From: Calonectria ilicicola
Taxonomy: Eukaryota > Ascomycota > Sordariomycetes > Hypocreales > Nectriaceae
Direction of reading: 5' to 3'
Length of the DNA: 64,000 nt
Assembly: GCA_020809705.1 (NCBI GenBank)
Contig: CP085833.1
Location: forward strand, 2,356,001-2,420,000
The notes beneath the pieces are model-generated. The model was not told where the DNA came from. It saw nothing but the letters and a program-made list of their open reading frames with translations, and ran no database searches. This document shows positions 1 to 12,776 of the stretch, piece by piece. The position numbers and the translations under genes are program-made. Positions within the stretch are counted from its first letter, which is position 1, and every line of letters begins with the position of its first letter.

Positions 1-765
1 ACCCGGCTCATTAGCGGAAATGGCCCTGTGAATATGGAGTCTGCTGTTTACTCTGCCCTGTGGGCAGCACTCTTAATGACGCCCGTCGATGTCTTCGCGT
101 GGGATGAGAACCTAGAGCCCTTTCTGCGCCAGTTTGCCAAGGGCTGGCATGAGGATGCGTGGTTGGTTGAGAAATACCTCATGCCATTGTATGACCAGTT
201 TATGCCGATTCGAGATGGCCTGCCGCGCAATGGTCCACAGGGATGGGATGACCCTCGAGAAATATTGGGACTGGTCCGGGAAATGGACAATATGTCCCCT
301 CCCGTATTTCGAAGACCCAGCGAAGGTCCACCGCCGGCGCGATACAAAATTGGACAAGTCTTTCGGCATCGACGTTATGGGTGGATTGGTGTCATCAACG
401 GTTGGACCGACCAGGGAACACGCCGCCTACCAATGCCTCATACCGTAGCGATTGGTGAGACGCTTGAAGACAGTAGCGATACCGAACTGCCCAGGCCAAT
501 GCGACCACGAAACCAGGCATTTTATACATGTTTGTCAGTAATCCCAACTTACCCTAGACAGTTCACCCTGTTAACCAATGTACTCAGGAGACGCACAACG
601 GGAACAGAGCGACACGTAGTTGCGGAAGACAACATTGTGCTTGTAGATGATGCTGAAGAAGTCCCGAGGGATATGTTTGCACTGGCCGGAAAGTTTTTCA
701 GACGATTTGACAAAGACACATGTAGTTTTGTGTCGAATCTCAGGGAGCAATATCCGGATGATTAA
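1..765 (+). CDS. F-box/YccV (hemimethylated-DNA-binding-like) domain protein, 3' part
   Basis: The frame is open from base 1 to the TGA at 763-765, so the window cuts off the 5' part; the first in-frame ATG (28) is probably not the true start. The visible 250 or so residues fit the C-terminal half of fungal FBXO21-like proteins: an alpha-helical stretch (ALWAALLM, then WLVEKYLMPLYDQF) like the transglutaminase-like/SirB1-type region, then a YccV-like domain starting at RYKIGQVFRHRRYGW, with RPRNQAFY and RHVVAEDNI near its end. In this family an N-terminal F-box links SKP1 of an SCF ubiquitin ligase to substrates; that F-box would lie left of the window and is inferred. The YccV strand order and the KxGQVFRH signature are clear. 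The target of the complex cannot be told. Confidence 0.8.
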   Translation, partial: TRLISGNGPVNMESAVYSALWAALLMTPVDVFAWDENLEPFLRQFAKGWHEDAWLVEKYLMPLYDQFMPIRDGLPRNGPQGWDDPREILGLVREMDNMSPPVFRRPSEGPPPARYKIGQVFRHRRYGWIGVINGWTDQGTRRLPMPHTVAIGETLEDSSDTELPRPMRPRNQAFYTCLSVIPTYPRQFTLLTNVLRRRTTGTERHVVAEDNIVLVDDAEEVPRDMFALAGKFFRRFDKDTCSFVSNLREQYPDD

Positions 766-1357
766 CCCACAGGATGACTTCTCATGGTATTCTTTTTTAC
801 TTTGTTCTTTTTCTTATTTGCGCTATGGAGTGTGCATTGGAATTGCACACCGGGAAGACCATACTATAAGGTATGGCACATGCCAGGAGTTTGAAAAGGA
901 TCTATGGGGTTTCAACATCAGCATAGCGTAGGACAATTCATGAGAATGGGGGCGAAAGAAAATTGGCATGATGGCTTTAGGGTATGTGGGACACTTCTAC
1001 ACTTTAAGATATTCTCTCGTTTAATAGTTTAAATCATCGATAATGGAGATTCGCAAATGACAAGATCGGATTCGGCATTTCAAGTGCATGGCCTTTTAGT
1101 CAATTGGAAATGCGTTACCGTCATCTTACGGTTAAAAGTCCGTCGCTGCATGGGTCGCAGATCATATCACAAGATGGAGAGGCATTCCACATATCATCAC
1201 TTGATGTTTGCACAAATTCAAGACACCAGTGTAAATTCAATGAGGAAGTCAGCTGTGCCGGCGGCAATAGCCTAGTGACGATTCTTTTGCGATGATCCTA
1301 CATGTTGGCCCCCGCACTGTTGGCAAAGCCACTCTCACCTCACTATATAATGTAATA
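766..1357. other. Intergenic, two converging 3' ends
   Basis: This spacer lies between the stop of the F-box/YccV gene and the stop of the minus-strand UCH gene, so it should hold both 3' UTRs. It is AT-rich with short ORFs (for example 1057-1275) that show no recognisable protein. I see no RNA gene or repeat. Confidence 0.6.
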
Positions 1358-3008
1358 TTATTTTGCAGCTTTGATAACGTCTTCTAGTACTCCCTTTTCG
1401 GCAAGTTTGGTGACCCACTTATGTAAAGCTGGTCCGTAGTCCTTTTTGCGACCTTTGACCCGCTGTTCATCATCTTCAATCGCCATCATCTCAGCGCGAT
1501 ATTCGCCCATAGCGGCCTTGACTTCTACGGATAACTCTTGATGTAACGTGTATGCATCGCTAGGACTGAAATCTTGACGTGATGTTTTCTCCCGTATACT
1601 TTCTGGAATCTCTGCATTTTCAATGTCTGATTTTGTCAAATCGAACTCAGCGAGCTGTGAGCTATTGTCCATATCGAGAGGTTTGGATTCGACGCCAATG
1701 AGTTCACCAAAGGTGACGCATTCCTTCATTCGGATATGGAGGTGATCAAGTGAGGCGGCGGCTTGAGCAATAGCTTGTGAATGGGAGGCGAAAGGGCTTC
1801 GGCATAATGCAAGAAGGTTGAATGACAATTGGCTCTCCTCATACTGCATCATGCGACCCTCAATTTGTGGTCGCGCAACACTTGTCCAGTCACCCGACGA
1901 TACAACATCTTAAGGAGGGAAAATCAGCAACAATTTCCGTCCATTCATATAAAAATCTCACTTACCTAGTCGGTGTGGTTTGCTTTTTAAACCGTCTAGT
2001 TCCCAAACATATCCTCCTGCGGGGACATAGGCGATGAAGTGAAAGCCATATTCAGGCTTCACCTTCTTTTTCCGAGTTACTCCCTTTCTGCCCTTTTTTG
2101 GCGTAGCACGCTTTTTTGCCTTTTGCGATGTTGTCTCAGATGCCTCATTCTCTAGCAATAAGTCGGCGTTGAGGTGGTCCATACGGCGAGTAAAGGAATT
2201 GTGGATAGAGCGGATAAACGTATCTCGGCTGAGTTGGTGACCTCGAAGCGCAGTGCTGAGACTGCGGGTTGATTCTCTGAACTGGCGAAGATTATCTCCT
2301 ATATCTAACTCGTCGACATTCATAATGATATTGAGCATGGCTACTGTTGCACACGCATTGTCTGTTGTCTGGAAATTGTCAGCGAAAGCATGCTCTAACG
2401 ATGTGAGGCGAATTTGAGAATACCTGATTGGCAAACCAGACATTACCTGTATCTTCATCTTGGTCTACATCATCATAGCCGGGAACGTATTGAAAGAGAA
2501 ATATTAGACCGAATACCGGTTTCCTGAGAAATATGAGACTCGATCACGGAATATGCAGAATCCAATCTCACGGTAGCATATTTAGAGAATCTTGGTCCAT
2601 GGTAAAGACTTCTTGGGCCTTGACATTTTTAACTCCTAGATCGCGTAGAATAATATTGAAAAAAGCCTGAGATTCCGTTAGAAAATATCGTCAATGAACG
2701 TGATCTGCGATCAGCATGGTTCTTACAGGTTCTGATTCTAGCTCTACCCAACCTTCCCATTCTTGGATATCATTAGAGGACAGAGGCGCCAGCGCCTCAT
2801 CAAGCATATTTTGAGGGAGCTTGGTGGTGACATTTGTCGCCTCGCTCGCCTTGCGTTTGGGGTTACGCCGCGGCTCACTCATAGTGACGGGCACAACTGA
2901 GGCGTTTTGGGAGAGAGGTTCGATGCGACCTGCAACACGGGCTGATCGGCGTAGAGGAGGCTGTTTGTTGGACTGTGGTGGAATATTAGCATCAGCATCG
3001 GATGCCAT
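1358..3008 (-). CDS. Ubiquitin C-terminal hydrolase, family C12 (UCHL5/UCH37-like)
   Basis: Five exons on the minus strand: 3008-2727, 2666-2572, 2523-2424, 2368-1966 and 1908-1358, all with GT...AG borders, giving 476 residues. The catalytic domain begins at WEGWVELESEPAFFN and continues through LPKPVFGLIFLFQYV. The catalytic cysteine is in TDNACATVAMLN, the histidine in YGFHFIAYVP and the aspartate in WELDGLKSKP, so the triad is intact. Between Cys and His lies a Lys-rich insert in the crossover-loop region. The C-terminal helical part (SVARPQIEGR, NLLALCRSP, then ALHKWVTKLAEKGVLE) matches the UCH37-like domain that binds proteasome or chromatin partners in this family. The N-terminal 80 or so residues are basic and disordered. 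I chose ATG 3008 (MASDADAN); an upstream in-frame ATG at 3071 would add 21 hydrophobic residues. It would remove ubiquitin from conjugates; which partner it uses is not visible. Confidence 0.93.
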
Positions 3009-4053
3009 GTTCGTGAGCATTGTGTGTGATATAATGGCGATAAATAGCGGGAGGTGGAGGGATTGCAACAAGGGGCGGATGAGGTCGAGGAAACGGAATG
3101 GGAGAAGTGGGCATTTTTGGTTGTTTTAGAGAAGAAATTTTGGTCCTTGATGCCCAGTGAAGAAGAAATGGACTTATCAAGGGACCTCAGTTGTAATCAG
3201 ATGTATTGGCAGGTTGGGGCCCCAGGCATTCATCCTTCGGGATGCTGGCTTGTCCATACATGCATGCAATGCAATAATGTGATACAGACACCAGAAAAAA
3301 AAACAGTAGACAAGATTTAACTAACCAAAGAGATTGATTGGCTACATAAGGGTCAAGACACAAAGAAAAAATTTAATGACCAGCTGTTACACCTCGTCTG
3401 GGATGCCACTTCAAAGCTCGAGTGCTTTTGCTTGGAAGTGGTGACAGGCGGTACTGGAGTATGATCGCGCGCTACCACGCCCAACTTGAAGGGGTATGGC
3501 CTGTAAACTTGTGCTGTGAATATGTGGCCAAGAGAAGAGTGAGCATTGGGAAAACCCACGGACTGGGGACGCTGGCGTCTTGTGGATGCTGGGCATCTGA
3601 AAGTGAGATGATGATAGCTCATGGTTGATTGCCAGGCCAGGGAGCTAAGCTCATGGACCAAGCCCAACGGGGGCAGAGTCATTCTTCATATTTTTGGCCA
3701 ATCATGCACGCCCCCTGCGCGCCAACTGGCGCACGACTAAGCTCTGCAGCCAATCATATCCCCGAAAACCTCTCATTGGGACCCTAGAGCTGGGGTAGCT
3801 CTAGCGGTGGAACAGGGCGTAGCAGCCTGTTTGTTCGGTGTGCCTGGCCAGTCGCGTCCTGACGTGACGCATTGCTCAAAGGAATTTCCGTCTCCATTCA
3901 TTCACGGTGAAAAACTATCGTTGCCAAAACACCACCACAAGCCGCGACAGCGACCGTCGCCGCCCGCCAACCCTTGATCACTTGGCTGGCCGTTTCTGCA
4001 CCTCGACATTCGATTCCTTCCGATCACCTAAATTTCCACGGAATGCGAGTACG
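3009..4053. promoter_or_regulatory. Shared upstream region of UCH and POM152 genes
   Basis: This is a head-to-head spacer of about 1.05 kb, so it must contain both promoters. Two CCAAT elements are visible (near 3699 and 3751, both in the form CCAATCAT), which is consistent with Hap/CBF-type control, although such sites are common. The small ORFs inside (3353-3682 region) show no family features. Confidence 0.5.
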
Positions 4054-7000
4054 ATGAGCTCAACTCCCCGCTTGCGGTCTGGGTATCCAGCAACCCCAGG
4101 TACCACTGCTCGAAGGTATAATCAGCAGGAGACGCCCTCCTCTGTCGGCTCGAATTCCTCTGCCAGGAGCTCGACCAACAAATCGCCAAAACTGCCTCAG
4201 GCTCCTGAAAGTGCCCCTACGCAACCTGCAGCCAGCCAGCCCGTCATCCCCTTGACCCTCCTCGATGCTCCTCAACAACGCTTGTACGCCTTTGGAGTCT
4301 ACATCTTGCTTTGGGCATGGAAGCTGTATGATTGGCTCCAGGTCATTGAGGATGGCGAGACATCGTGGTGGTTGTTTTTGAAGTGGATTTTCATCGACTT
4401 TGCCTTCCTCTTTGGTATTCCCGAACTGAGGATACCATGGCTCGAACTATCACAGCCCCTCGTCACCACTGTGTATGCTTTCCATGTTGTTATCAACTAC
4501 ATGCTGATGTTTAATATTCCTGTGCGTAATAGCTTCCCTTTTGTCTTTGTGGAAAACATTAACATTTTACTAGATCCCGCTCCAAGCATGGCTTCTCGGT
4601 TTTGTCAAGGTTCTCTACGACCGCGAAATCTCCATTTCCGAGCACAATGTAAAGGTCTCCAACATCCTCAACAACCACTCCCTCATCATGGGAAAGCAAA
4701 TCATCAACATTCTTCCTGAGGGTTCTGCGGTGCTTAACCCCGAGCACCACTCTTTCTGTCTCACTGATAAGAGCAAGACTGGGATCTCTCTACCAATCTA
4801 CTTTAATGCTAGCATTCCTGCTCAGATCGAACTTATCCGTATTGACCTCGAGACCAACAAGGAAGAAACGATCAAGGTTCCACCGCGCGAAGTGAACAAG
4901 GTTGCAAAGCAGATTCGAGATCACACTTCTGATCAAACTACGTCTGGCTTTCAGTGGGAATACTCAGTAAAGAAGCCGGGTGTTTACCGCCTCGGAAGGG
5001 TTTTGGACGAGTACAAGCTTGAGGTTCAGCGAAGGACCAAGGATACTTATGTTGTGTCCTGTCCCGAGGCAAGGATAAAGGCGACTACTGATACTCAACG
5101 ATGTCGTCACGACCTTTCGAACCTCTCCCTCGAGGTTGTTGGAACACCTCCACTGAAAATTGTCTACAGTCGTACCATCAACGGCAAAGATCACAGTTTC
5201 CACTTCCAGAGTCTTCAACCAGATGGGTTCTCGTCACCTCTCCTTGGCGCGGCTTCAAACCTCCTAATGGAAAATGAGAATGATATTTCGTGGGTTCGGC
5301 CCGCGAAGGTTACTGTTGGCTTGAATGAATCCATGACTGCTTCTGGCGTGTGGCAGTACTCAGTCGATGAAGTCCACGATGCATTTGGCAACGTTGTCAA
5401 GTACACTGCACCCGAGGAAGAGCCTGATAAGCCTAGACCTAAGGGGCTCTCTCATACGTTTGCTGTCAAGGAACGCCCCAAGCTTCGTATGGATGGATGC
5501 GACCTTAGAAATCCACTGAAGGTGGCAAAGGGTCGTTCTGCAAAGCTTCCTGTTGGATTTTCGATGGAAGGACCTATTGATGATACCTCGCACGAAATTA
5601 CCTGGGAATTCTCACCACTTGACTCCTTGACTAACAGCGGAGATCATGGCAACGAGGTCTCGGTTGGCAGCTTCTCCGCCAAGAACTCTCGCGATAAACC
5701 CTTGGTGTCTGCTCCTGGTCTCTACACTTTGAAGACTGTCTCCAGTGGCTCCTGCCAAGGTGAAGTCAATGAGCCTTCTTCCTGTCTCCTTTTGAATCCT
5801 TTGGAACCCCACGTCTCAGTTCGATCCGAAGAGATTCCTGATAAATGCGCCGGCAACTCTATTGGTCTTCGAGTCGACCTGGATCTCGTCGGAACACCTC
5901 CCTTTATCGTTAGATACGACGTTGTTTCGGATGATCACGTTGAGAAGTTAGAACACCGTGTTAATGGTCTCCGGTCGCAGTTAGACCTTGTACCCAAGGT
6001 TGCTGGCCGTTACAAATATGTGTTCAAGTATATCGATGATGCTATCTACACCGGACACCCCCTCACGGGTGAAGACAAGGTATTGGAGCAGGTTGTCAAG
6101 CCTGCTGCATCAGCATCCATTGCTTCCTCATCCAAGGTTATCAACGCTTGTCTTGACTCTGACGTGAAGCTGGACGTTATTCTTTATGGCGATGCCCCGT
6201 TCAACCTCGAATGGGAGGTTGTTCATGATGGCAAACGCAAGTCTGAGCAGGTTAAGGGCGTGGAAGAGAACCGATTCCAGATCAAGACTGGTCCCCTAAC
6301 TAAAGGAGGAGAATATATCCTTGCGCTGAAGAGTATTCAGGATAAACGTGGATGCCGCGCATTCCTGGAAGACGAGGTCAAAATTGCCGTGCGCCGCCAG
6401 CAGCCTCGTGCTGCCTTTGGTCTTGTTGACCATAAGCATACCACTATGCAAGTCGAGAACACGCAGGTCCGCCTGCCTCTTCGTCTCCAGGGCGAGGCTC
6501 CTTGGACGATTTCGTACAAGAATGCTGATGGCAATGGTGACATTTTGACAAAGACCGCAACTAGCGCCAACGATTACATCTTGGTCAAGTCTCGTGGCAA
6601 CTGGGAGATAGTTGATGTCAAGGACAAAGCATGCCCTGGAATTATTGATCCGGTTGCATCCAAATTCCAAGTCGATTGGTTCCCCCGCCCCGAAATTGCT
6701 CTTGTCCAAGCGGACAGCATCTCCTCAGACAAAGGAAATTATATCAAGGATGATGTTTGCGAAGGTGATATCGATGGCTTTGAAGTGACTCTTAAAGGTA
6801 AATTTCGCAGTTCTACAAGTTGAACCCTTTTACTGACAAGATCTAGGTTCTCCTCCTTACCATGTGGATTATGAGGTCAATCATAAACCGTTCCACGGCG
6901 CCAGTTCCCTTAGCCGCAAGAACTTTGACGCTGCCCTATCTAAGGCAGCCATCGCCATGGACACTTCCAAGGCTGGTGAATACACCTACAAGTTCTCGGG

Positions 7001-7934
7001 TCTTGCCGATAACCTCTACGATACTGACAAGAATTTGAACCCTCTTACCATTTACCAGCGCGTCAACGCAAAGCCATCAGCTGCGTTTTCCAAGCCTGGA
7101 CAATCATTCAAGTACTGCATGGAGGAACAAGAGCTGGAGGACAAAATTCCCATTACCCTCACAGGTGTTGCTCCCTTCTATGTCGAAGTTGAGATCAAAC
7201 ATCAGGCTGGTGCTCCCGTTGAGACATACAGGATTCCTTCTATCGAATCAAAGACATATGGTATGAAGATTCCACGACAGCACCTCCGTCTTGGCAGCCA
7301 ACAAGTTCGCATCCGCACTGTTCGTGATGCCCGCGGCTGCCAGCAAAAGTATGAGATCGGAGGCCCATCGATCCAGATTCAACTGTACGATGCTCCGTCC
7401 ATTTACCCGCTGGAATCTCGCCAGGACTTCTGCGTTGGCGAACGTATTGCCTATACACTGTCTGGTACACCTCCTTTCGACATTACCTATGACTTCAATG
7501 GCAGGTGGAATGCCAAGTCACAGACAACCAACTTCCGTCGTATTGCAGAGAAACCTGGTGATTTTATCATTACTAGCGTCTCCGACAAGGCTTCTGAGTG
7601 TCGTGCCGCTGTCAATATTCCCAAGACAATTCACCCCTTGCCTAGCGTACAGATCAGCCGCGGCCGACAGGAGCGCGTTGATATCCATGAAGGAAACGAG
7701 GTGCCTATCCTGTTTGAGTTCTGGGGCACGCCGCCTTTCGAGTTTACCTACACCCGTAGCACCAACGAAAAGAAGGGCCAGAAGAGCGTGATTCTGGAAA
7801 CTCGTCACGACATTTCGTATGAACACAGCAAGGTTATCAAGGCCAGCCAAGAGGGTACATACGAAGTTGTCGCCATCAAAGACAAGTATTGCTCTTTTTC
7901 GACGCAGCAGGTCGCTAAACGGGACGGTCGATGA
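4054..7934 (+). CDS. POM152: Nucleoporin POM152
   Basis: Three exons (4054-4521, 4574-6797, 6847-7934) give 1259 residues, close to the usual length of the family. The first 75 residues are Ser/Thr/Pro-rich and face the pore or cytosol. Three hydrophobic segments follow at about residues 77-95, 105-125 and 136-153. The rest is a long lumenal part of repeated Ig-like beta domains, each marked by a G-x-(P/A)-(P/A)-aromatic turn: [64 protein letters not shown]. This is the known plan of the Pom152 membrane-ring nucleoporin, which anchors the pore in the nuclear envelope and forms a lumenal ring. ATG 4054 starts [12 protein letters not shown]; an in-frame ATG at 3907 would add 49 residues without family character. 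Introns are 52 and 49 nt. It is divergent from the UCH gene and convergent with UTP22. Confidence 0.96.
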
Positions 7935-8298
7935 ATGGGTAGATGAGAAAAGATATGATTAATAGAAGGAGAGAAAATTTGGTCCAATGGAAATGGGTTA
8001 ACTCTGGATTGTACAAGTGGCTAGAAATGAGGAGCGAGGACCTGTATATATGCATTTATACCATGGCACGGCGTTTAGTAGGGACAGACCAGGTTGAATA
8101 AACGAAGACAGAATATGTATTTCTGATATGACGAGACTGGATATAACCAAATTTCGCACACGTTTACTTTTTAATCAACATTTTTGGTCTGAAAGCAGAC
8201 CTTTTTACCTCCCCCAATGTCATTCCTGGTACTCCTTGAACTTCCTCAGTAGACCTATATATGCTTTTTAATATCTATGCCGCGCTTTAATTGGCAGT
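7935..8298. other. Short spacer between convergent POM152 and UTP22
   Basis: It holds both 3' UTRs. AATAAA at 8097-8102 could serve POM152 polyadenylation. There is nothing else I can support. Confidence 0.5.
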
Positions 8299-11200
8299 CT
8301 AATCCACCTCTTCAATCTTTTTAATTAAGTCTCCTCCGATCCTTGCAATCTCTAGCAGGATTGCCTGTCGGTTCACCTCTACCACGTCGCCATCCTCACC
8401 GGCCACTCTGCGGAAGTTGTATGGCAGGCCCGCTCGGAACTTTTGCTGCTGTTGGAGCTTTGGGTTCCAAATGGCGCCAATGACATGGTCATCATCTTCG
8501 TTGTAACTTCCTCGGAAGAAGATGAGTGAATCCTCGTAAAGGCGCTGCAGCTCTTGGACGAGCACATCAACTGGATGCGCGCGAACGGGAAGGGGCGCGC
8601 GGCCGGTGCGATCATCGAGATTCTTGAAATGGGATATGCGGCGGGCGGCTGGGTCGGTGGCAGCGTCGCGGAGAATGCTGCGAACAGCCTTGGGAGAGAG
8701 ATGGAAGAGAACATCATAGTCTTCAAGAGAGGTTTCGAAGAGAATGGAGGCATCAAGGTCGTGTTCGCCGTCCTTTAGGACCTTGCAGGCAGCCTTGGCG
8801 AGGCGAGTCATGCGAGAGGCAATGAGCTTGGAGGGGCCGGAGCGAGTATATGCGAGGCCAGATGGATCACTTGATGTGGCAACAACCATGACGGTGTGAT
8901 TCATATTGGGGTCACGCTTGCGCCATATGTCCAGCTCTCTGCGGATATTGGCACGATCATCGCTGTCCAAGGACTCGGCCGAATCAATAATGAGTGGCTC
9001 ATCACGCCAATCCCAGCGAGAGATGAATGAGAGAGTGCGCAGAAAACCGGTAGAAACGCTGGATGGCGTTTTCCAGGGATATGGCTGCAGGAAAACATGC
9101 AGTACAAAGAGCTCAATGAGCTCCTCGCTGATGTGACCTGACAGTTTGTGGCTGTTGAACCAGTGCTTGACGAGGCGGATGGTTTGCGACAAGGGATGCA
9201 GTCTTGTGCAGAAGGTGGCAATGGTTTGCGTATGAAGAGGAAGAGTTGTGAAAAGCCAGTTGAACTTGGCCAAAGCGATCTCTGACTCATCTCGGACATG
9301 GTGATCCAGTGTTTTGTTCTTGACTTGTCTCTCGAGAAGGGTCTCCTCCAAATCACAGTGAATTCTCAGTCGGAACGCAGCGCCGTTATCGTATACGATG
9401 TCGAGATATGCTAGGTTTTCGATGCCAATTTCCCTGTTTTCCCTGCCTAGATACGTTGTGATATTATCCTTGGCGGCCGATAAACGTTTGTCGAAGTCAA
9501 GCAGAAATTCAACCTTGGCCTCTTGGATGGCGACCAAGTTCTCAGGCCATTTGCTGGAAGCCTCAAAGTAAAGGTTCACATCGATGGGCTCGATGGTGCC
9601 CTTGTGGAAGCCCATGATGGGAGGGTCAATGGTGGCATACCGGGCGCCTGCTGAAATAGGAGATAGCTGTCTGATTTGAAGGGGCAATTCCTCTAGGCTT
9701 CGAATATCGTGCTCAAGGGTCTGGAAGTTTCTTCGTGCTGCATCAAACGCCTCCTTGTCAAGGTGAGACAACCTGATGACTGAAGATAAGCTTGAACCAA
9801 AAGCCGTTAGTTCTTGCTTGACAATATTCAGATGGCGCTTCAAGACATGAGCAGCAATTTCCTGGCAGATTTCAAATGGTAGTTTACTAGACCATTCAAT
9901 ACACTCGAGGATGCTACCATCTTTGAATCGACGAAGCTCAGCCTTTTCGCCCCAAAACTGACGGAACTTGGCGGCGTCCTTTTGTTCTTCTGCGGGTGGA
10001 CCATGCTCCATTTGACGAGACATGTGCATGGAATCAAAGACCACACCGAAAGTAACCTTGCTAGGCTCACTTGGGTGCGATGAGTTCAATGCCCATTCTG
10101 ACTTTGAGGGCAGCTTGAAGTGAACGAGTTGGGAACGGTCTGCGTATGCCTTTTTAAGAATCTTATGAGCTTCTAGGCTGAAATCCCAGGCTGAACCTCG
10201 ACAATCGGGCGACGAAGAGAACTTGGCGATATCCGAGCTTTTAATCTCAAAGATGGCATCAAATATTTGCAGAGGTGCATCGACTTTGGTGATGAAAGCC
10301 GGCTCAAACTTGTCCGCAGATTCGTCGGCAAGGAGATCAGTTGTTGACTTTGCATATATTTGTAATAAACTTGCCGAGCATGGGCTCATCTTTGATAGGA
10401 TATTCAATTCGCGAATAGGGTCAAACATAACAGGGCCAGGCTCGCGAACAGTATCGATGCTGACTTTGGTGGAGCCAAAGACACAAGGCTTTTTATTGAA
10501 ATCGGTGGTAGACAGGAACTGAATGGCGGCCTTGAACAGCTCGGTACTGCTTAGGGAGGTTGACAACGCAGCCTGGCCATTACGGCCACCCATCTGAAGA
10601 AGCAGGGCAATCATGACAGCCCATTCGAAGTGACCGAAGCCGCCCTGAGAGATGGCGCTACCAAAACCTCTTTGCTGGAGCCAGATCTTGCCTAGGATAC
10701 AGGCCTCGGTAAAGGCTGGGCATTCGTTCTTGGCGTGTGTGAGAACCCGTAGATAGGAAATAAACGTCTCCTCAGCCTTGAGTGTAGAGTTGTAAAATGG
10801 CGTGCCAGACTGGGCCGTTTTCTTGTCTTCGGCATCACCAGCCCGAGTGTTATTGGCCGAAGGAAGCAGTTTGTTCTTAGGGAAGAGTCCCTCGGGGGCG
10901 CATGGAATAAGGCGGATCACAAACGGAGATTTCGGGACCTTTTTTTTGTTGGCCTTTCCTTCTTCGTTCTCACTGTCGGGTATGGGGCGAAGCGCAAGAA
11001 TTGGGAGCAGAGGATTCTCATTCAGATGCTCGAAGCTCAAGCTCATCGAAGAGCCCAGCTCATTCTTGACATGGGCAGCAATGCATGCGATGTAGTATGC
11101 CCTGCGGTAGAAGTACCGCATACTGGTGAAATCCTTGTCCTGGAATAGGGACTTTGGCATCTGGAGGACCATGTCGATGCTCAACTGGCCCTGAGTTTTA

Positions 11201-11651
11201 ATCATCGTCTTGGAGACATAGCTGCCGACAACATTGTACTGGTCGGGCTTCGCAAATGAAAGTTTATACGGGGCATCTGTAGCGGGCTTCGGTTCGGGAT
11301 AGGGAATAGTGATGCGATGCTTCTTCTCAAACTTGGTGGTGGCTTGGGTGATCTGGGACTGTCTTAGCAAACATGGTTCTGGTGCAAACATCCATCTGGA
11401 CTCACAGGAATAGGATCATGCGATTTAGCAGACTCAATCGCCTCCCTGAGCTGGTGAAGATAGCCGTCAACATCTTTCAATGCCTTGCCGTAGTCGAGCT
11501 TAGCTTCCTTGAGCAATTCGTCGGTTTGAAGGACGAAGGCGCTGGCAGTTGAGAGACGTGCTGAGCTACGCGCTTCAAAGTCGATGAGAGCATCATGCTT
11601 TAGGCTAGACCTCGAGTGATCAAGCTTACGGCGTTTCGAGCTCGACTCCAT
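8299..11651 (-). CDS. UTP22: U3 snoRNP/SSU processome protein UTP22 (Nrap family)
   Basis: Two exons (11651-11406 and 11358-8299) separated by a 47-nt intron give 1101 residues, within the range of the Nrap/Utp22 family. The start MESSSKRRKLDH carries a short basic stretch that could act as a nuclear signal. Family landmarks in order are the KFEKKHRITIPYPEPK segment, then YNVVGSYVSKTMIK, the RPIPDSE block, WLQQRGFGSAISQGGFGHFEW (a hallmark of the nucleotidyltransferase-like/PAP-OAS1 fold region), VKHWFNSHKLSGHISEE and, near the end, SDPSGLAYTRSGPSKLIASRM. The fold is a catalytically inactive tandem of poly(A)-polymerase-like modules. In yeast Utp22 works with Rrp7 in the UTP-C/CURI complex in 40S assembly and coordinates with ribosomal-protein gene transcription; that role is inferred here by homology. 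A 16-nt poly(T) run (A on the coding strand) sits about 50 nt upstream of the ATG. Confidence 0.96.
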
Positions 11652-12776
11652 GGTGAGTGAGGTTTGGGACGCGCGATGGCTATTCCCGTGGTGGTTGGGT
11701 TTTTTTTTTTTTTTTGGTTTGATCGTCGCTACTGTCGCTCAATCTTCGGTCTTCTAATTTTTTTTCCCTAGAGCCTGGCGATAATGCGGGGCGATAAGAG
11801 CGGCTAGGCTAGTTTATCAGGAAAGGTACGTACCCCACCATCTTAGAGTTCGATGTCGACCAAAAAATCATTGACATCACAAGTAAAACATCAATTATTG
11901 CTGTGCGATCAAAGATATTTAACTCTCAAAAATCCGGGGCCTTAATACGCCCCCCACTATCTAGATCCAGATTGAGTGAGACTTGGGACTGTATCTTCTA
12001 CCAGATCCGGCCATCTGTGCACCCTTACCTACGTAGCTTTGGCAACTTGTCGTCCTTGCAGACTGGTCTGATCCACCCAGTCTGCCCCTTGACTGTTGGG
12101 CGAATGAGCTTCATCCAAATTCAAGACATCCTCACCTTTTGGTCACGAGCATAGGTCGGTTTCCAGGGTTACTCGAGCTGCATATGGCATCTAGAAAGAC
12201 AGTAATGAGATGATCGTCACGATGCAGATAGTCACCGCTGTTGGGGTTAAAGGCTACACTAAGGATGCATGAGCAATGAAATCCGGCCGAGCAATTGGCG
12301 ACACACTTGTGTAAGAAATTGTGCGAGAACGTAAAGACCGAGAAGAAAAAGTGCGACATCAATGCGCCTGCGAGCGAAAAAAGTCCTCCCTGCCCCCTTT
12401 GCACTGGCCAGAACCGACGAACTTGGGAGCAAACCCTCAGAATGTCTCGTCTTGCCCAACTCCTTGCTTCATCCCACCATCCAAAGTCGGCGGTGGTACG
12501 CAGATGGTTAGGCCTGCCCTCTGCAGAAATGTCTTTCCGCATCGATATCCGTAGACAGATAAAATCTGGTGGATTTTCGGAATATAAGTAGCAGGAGAAG
12601 GTCCCTTGTCCACTTGGCCATCCAGATATCCATACCTAGTCTTTCTCTTTCGTCTTATCAATATCCCTTATTCTTGATTGTCCCTGGCTGGACGGTGTCT
12701 TGGACAAATATATATCAATATTCATTAGCATAGCATACAACCTACCCACAAAGTCAATTCCATCAGCACAGTCAGC
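11652..12776. promoter_or_regulatory. Upstream region between UTP22 (-) and the VOC gene (+)
   Basis: This is a head-to-head spacer of 1.1 kb. It contains the T16 tract at 11700-11715, a probable nucleosome-excluding poly(dA:dT) element for UTP22, and a TATA-like AT run around 12706-12722 about 60 nt before the VOC ATG. Short overlapping ORFs on both strands between 12130 and 12660 look like chance. Confidence 0.45.
11700..11715. repeat. Poly(dA:dT) tract upstream of UTP22
   Basis: A run of 16 T on the + strand lies about 50 nt upstream of the UTP22 start on the opposite strand. Long A/T tracts at this distance are typical of fungal promoters. Confidence 0.7.
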
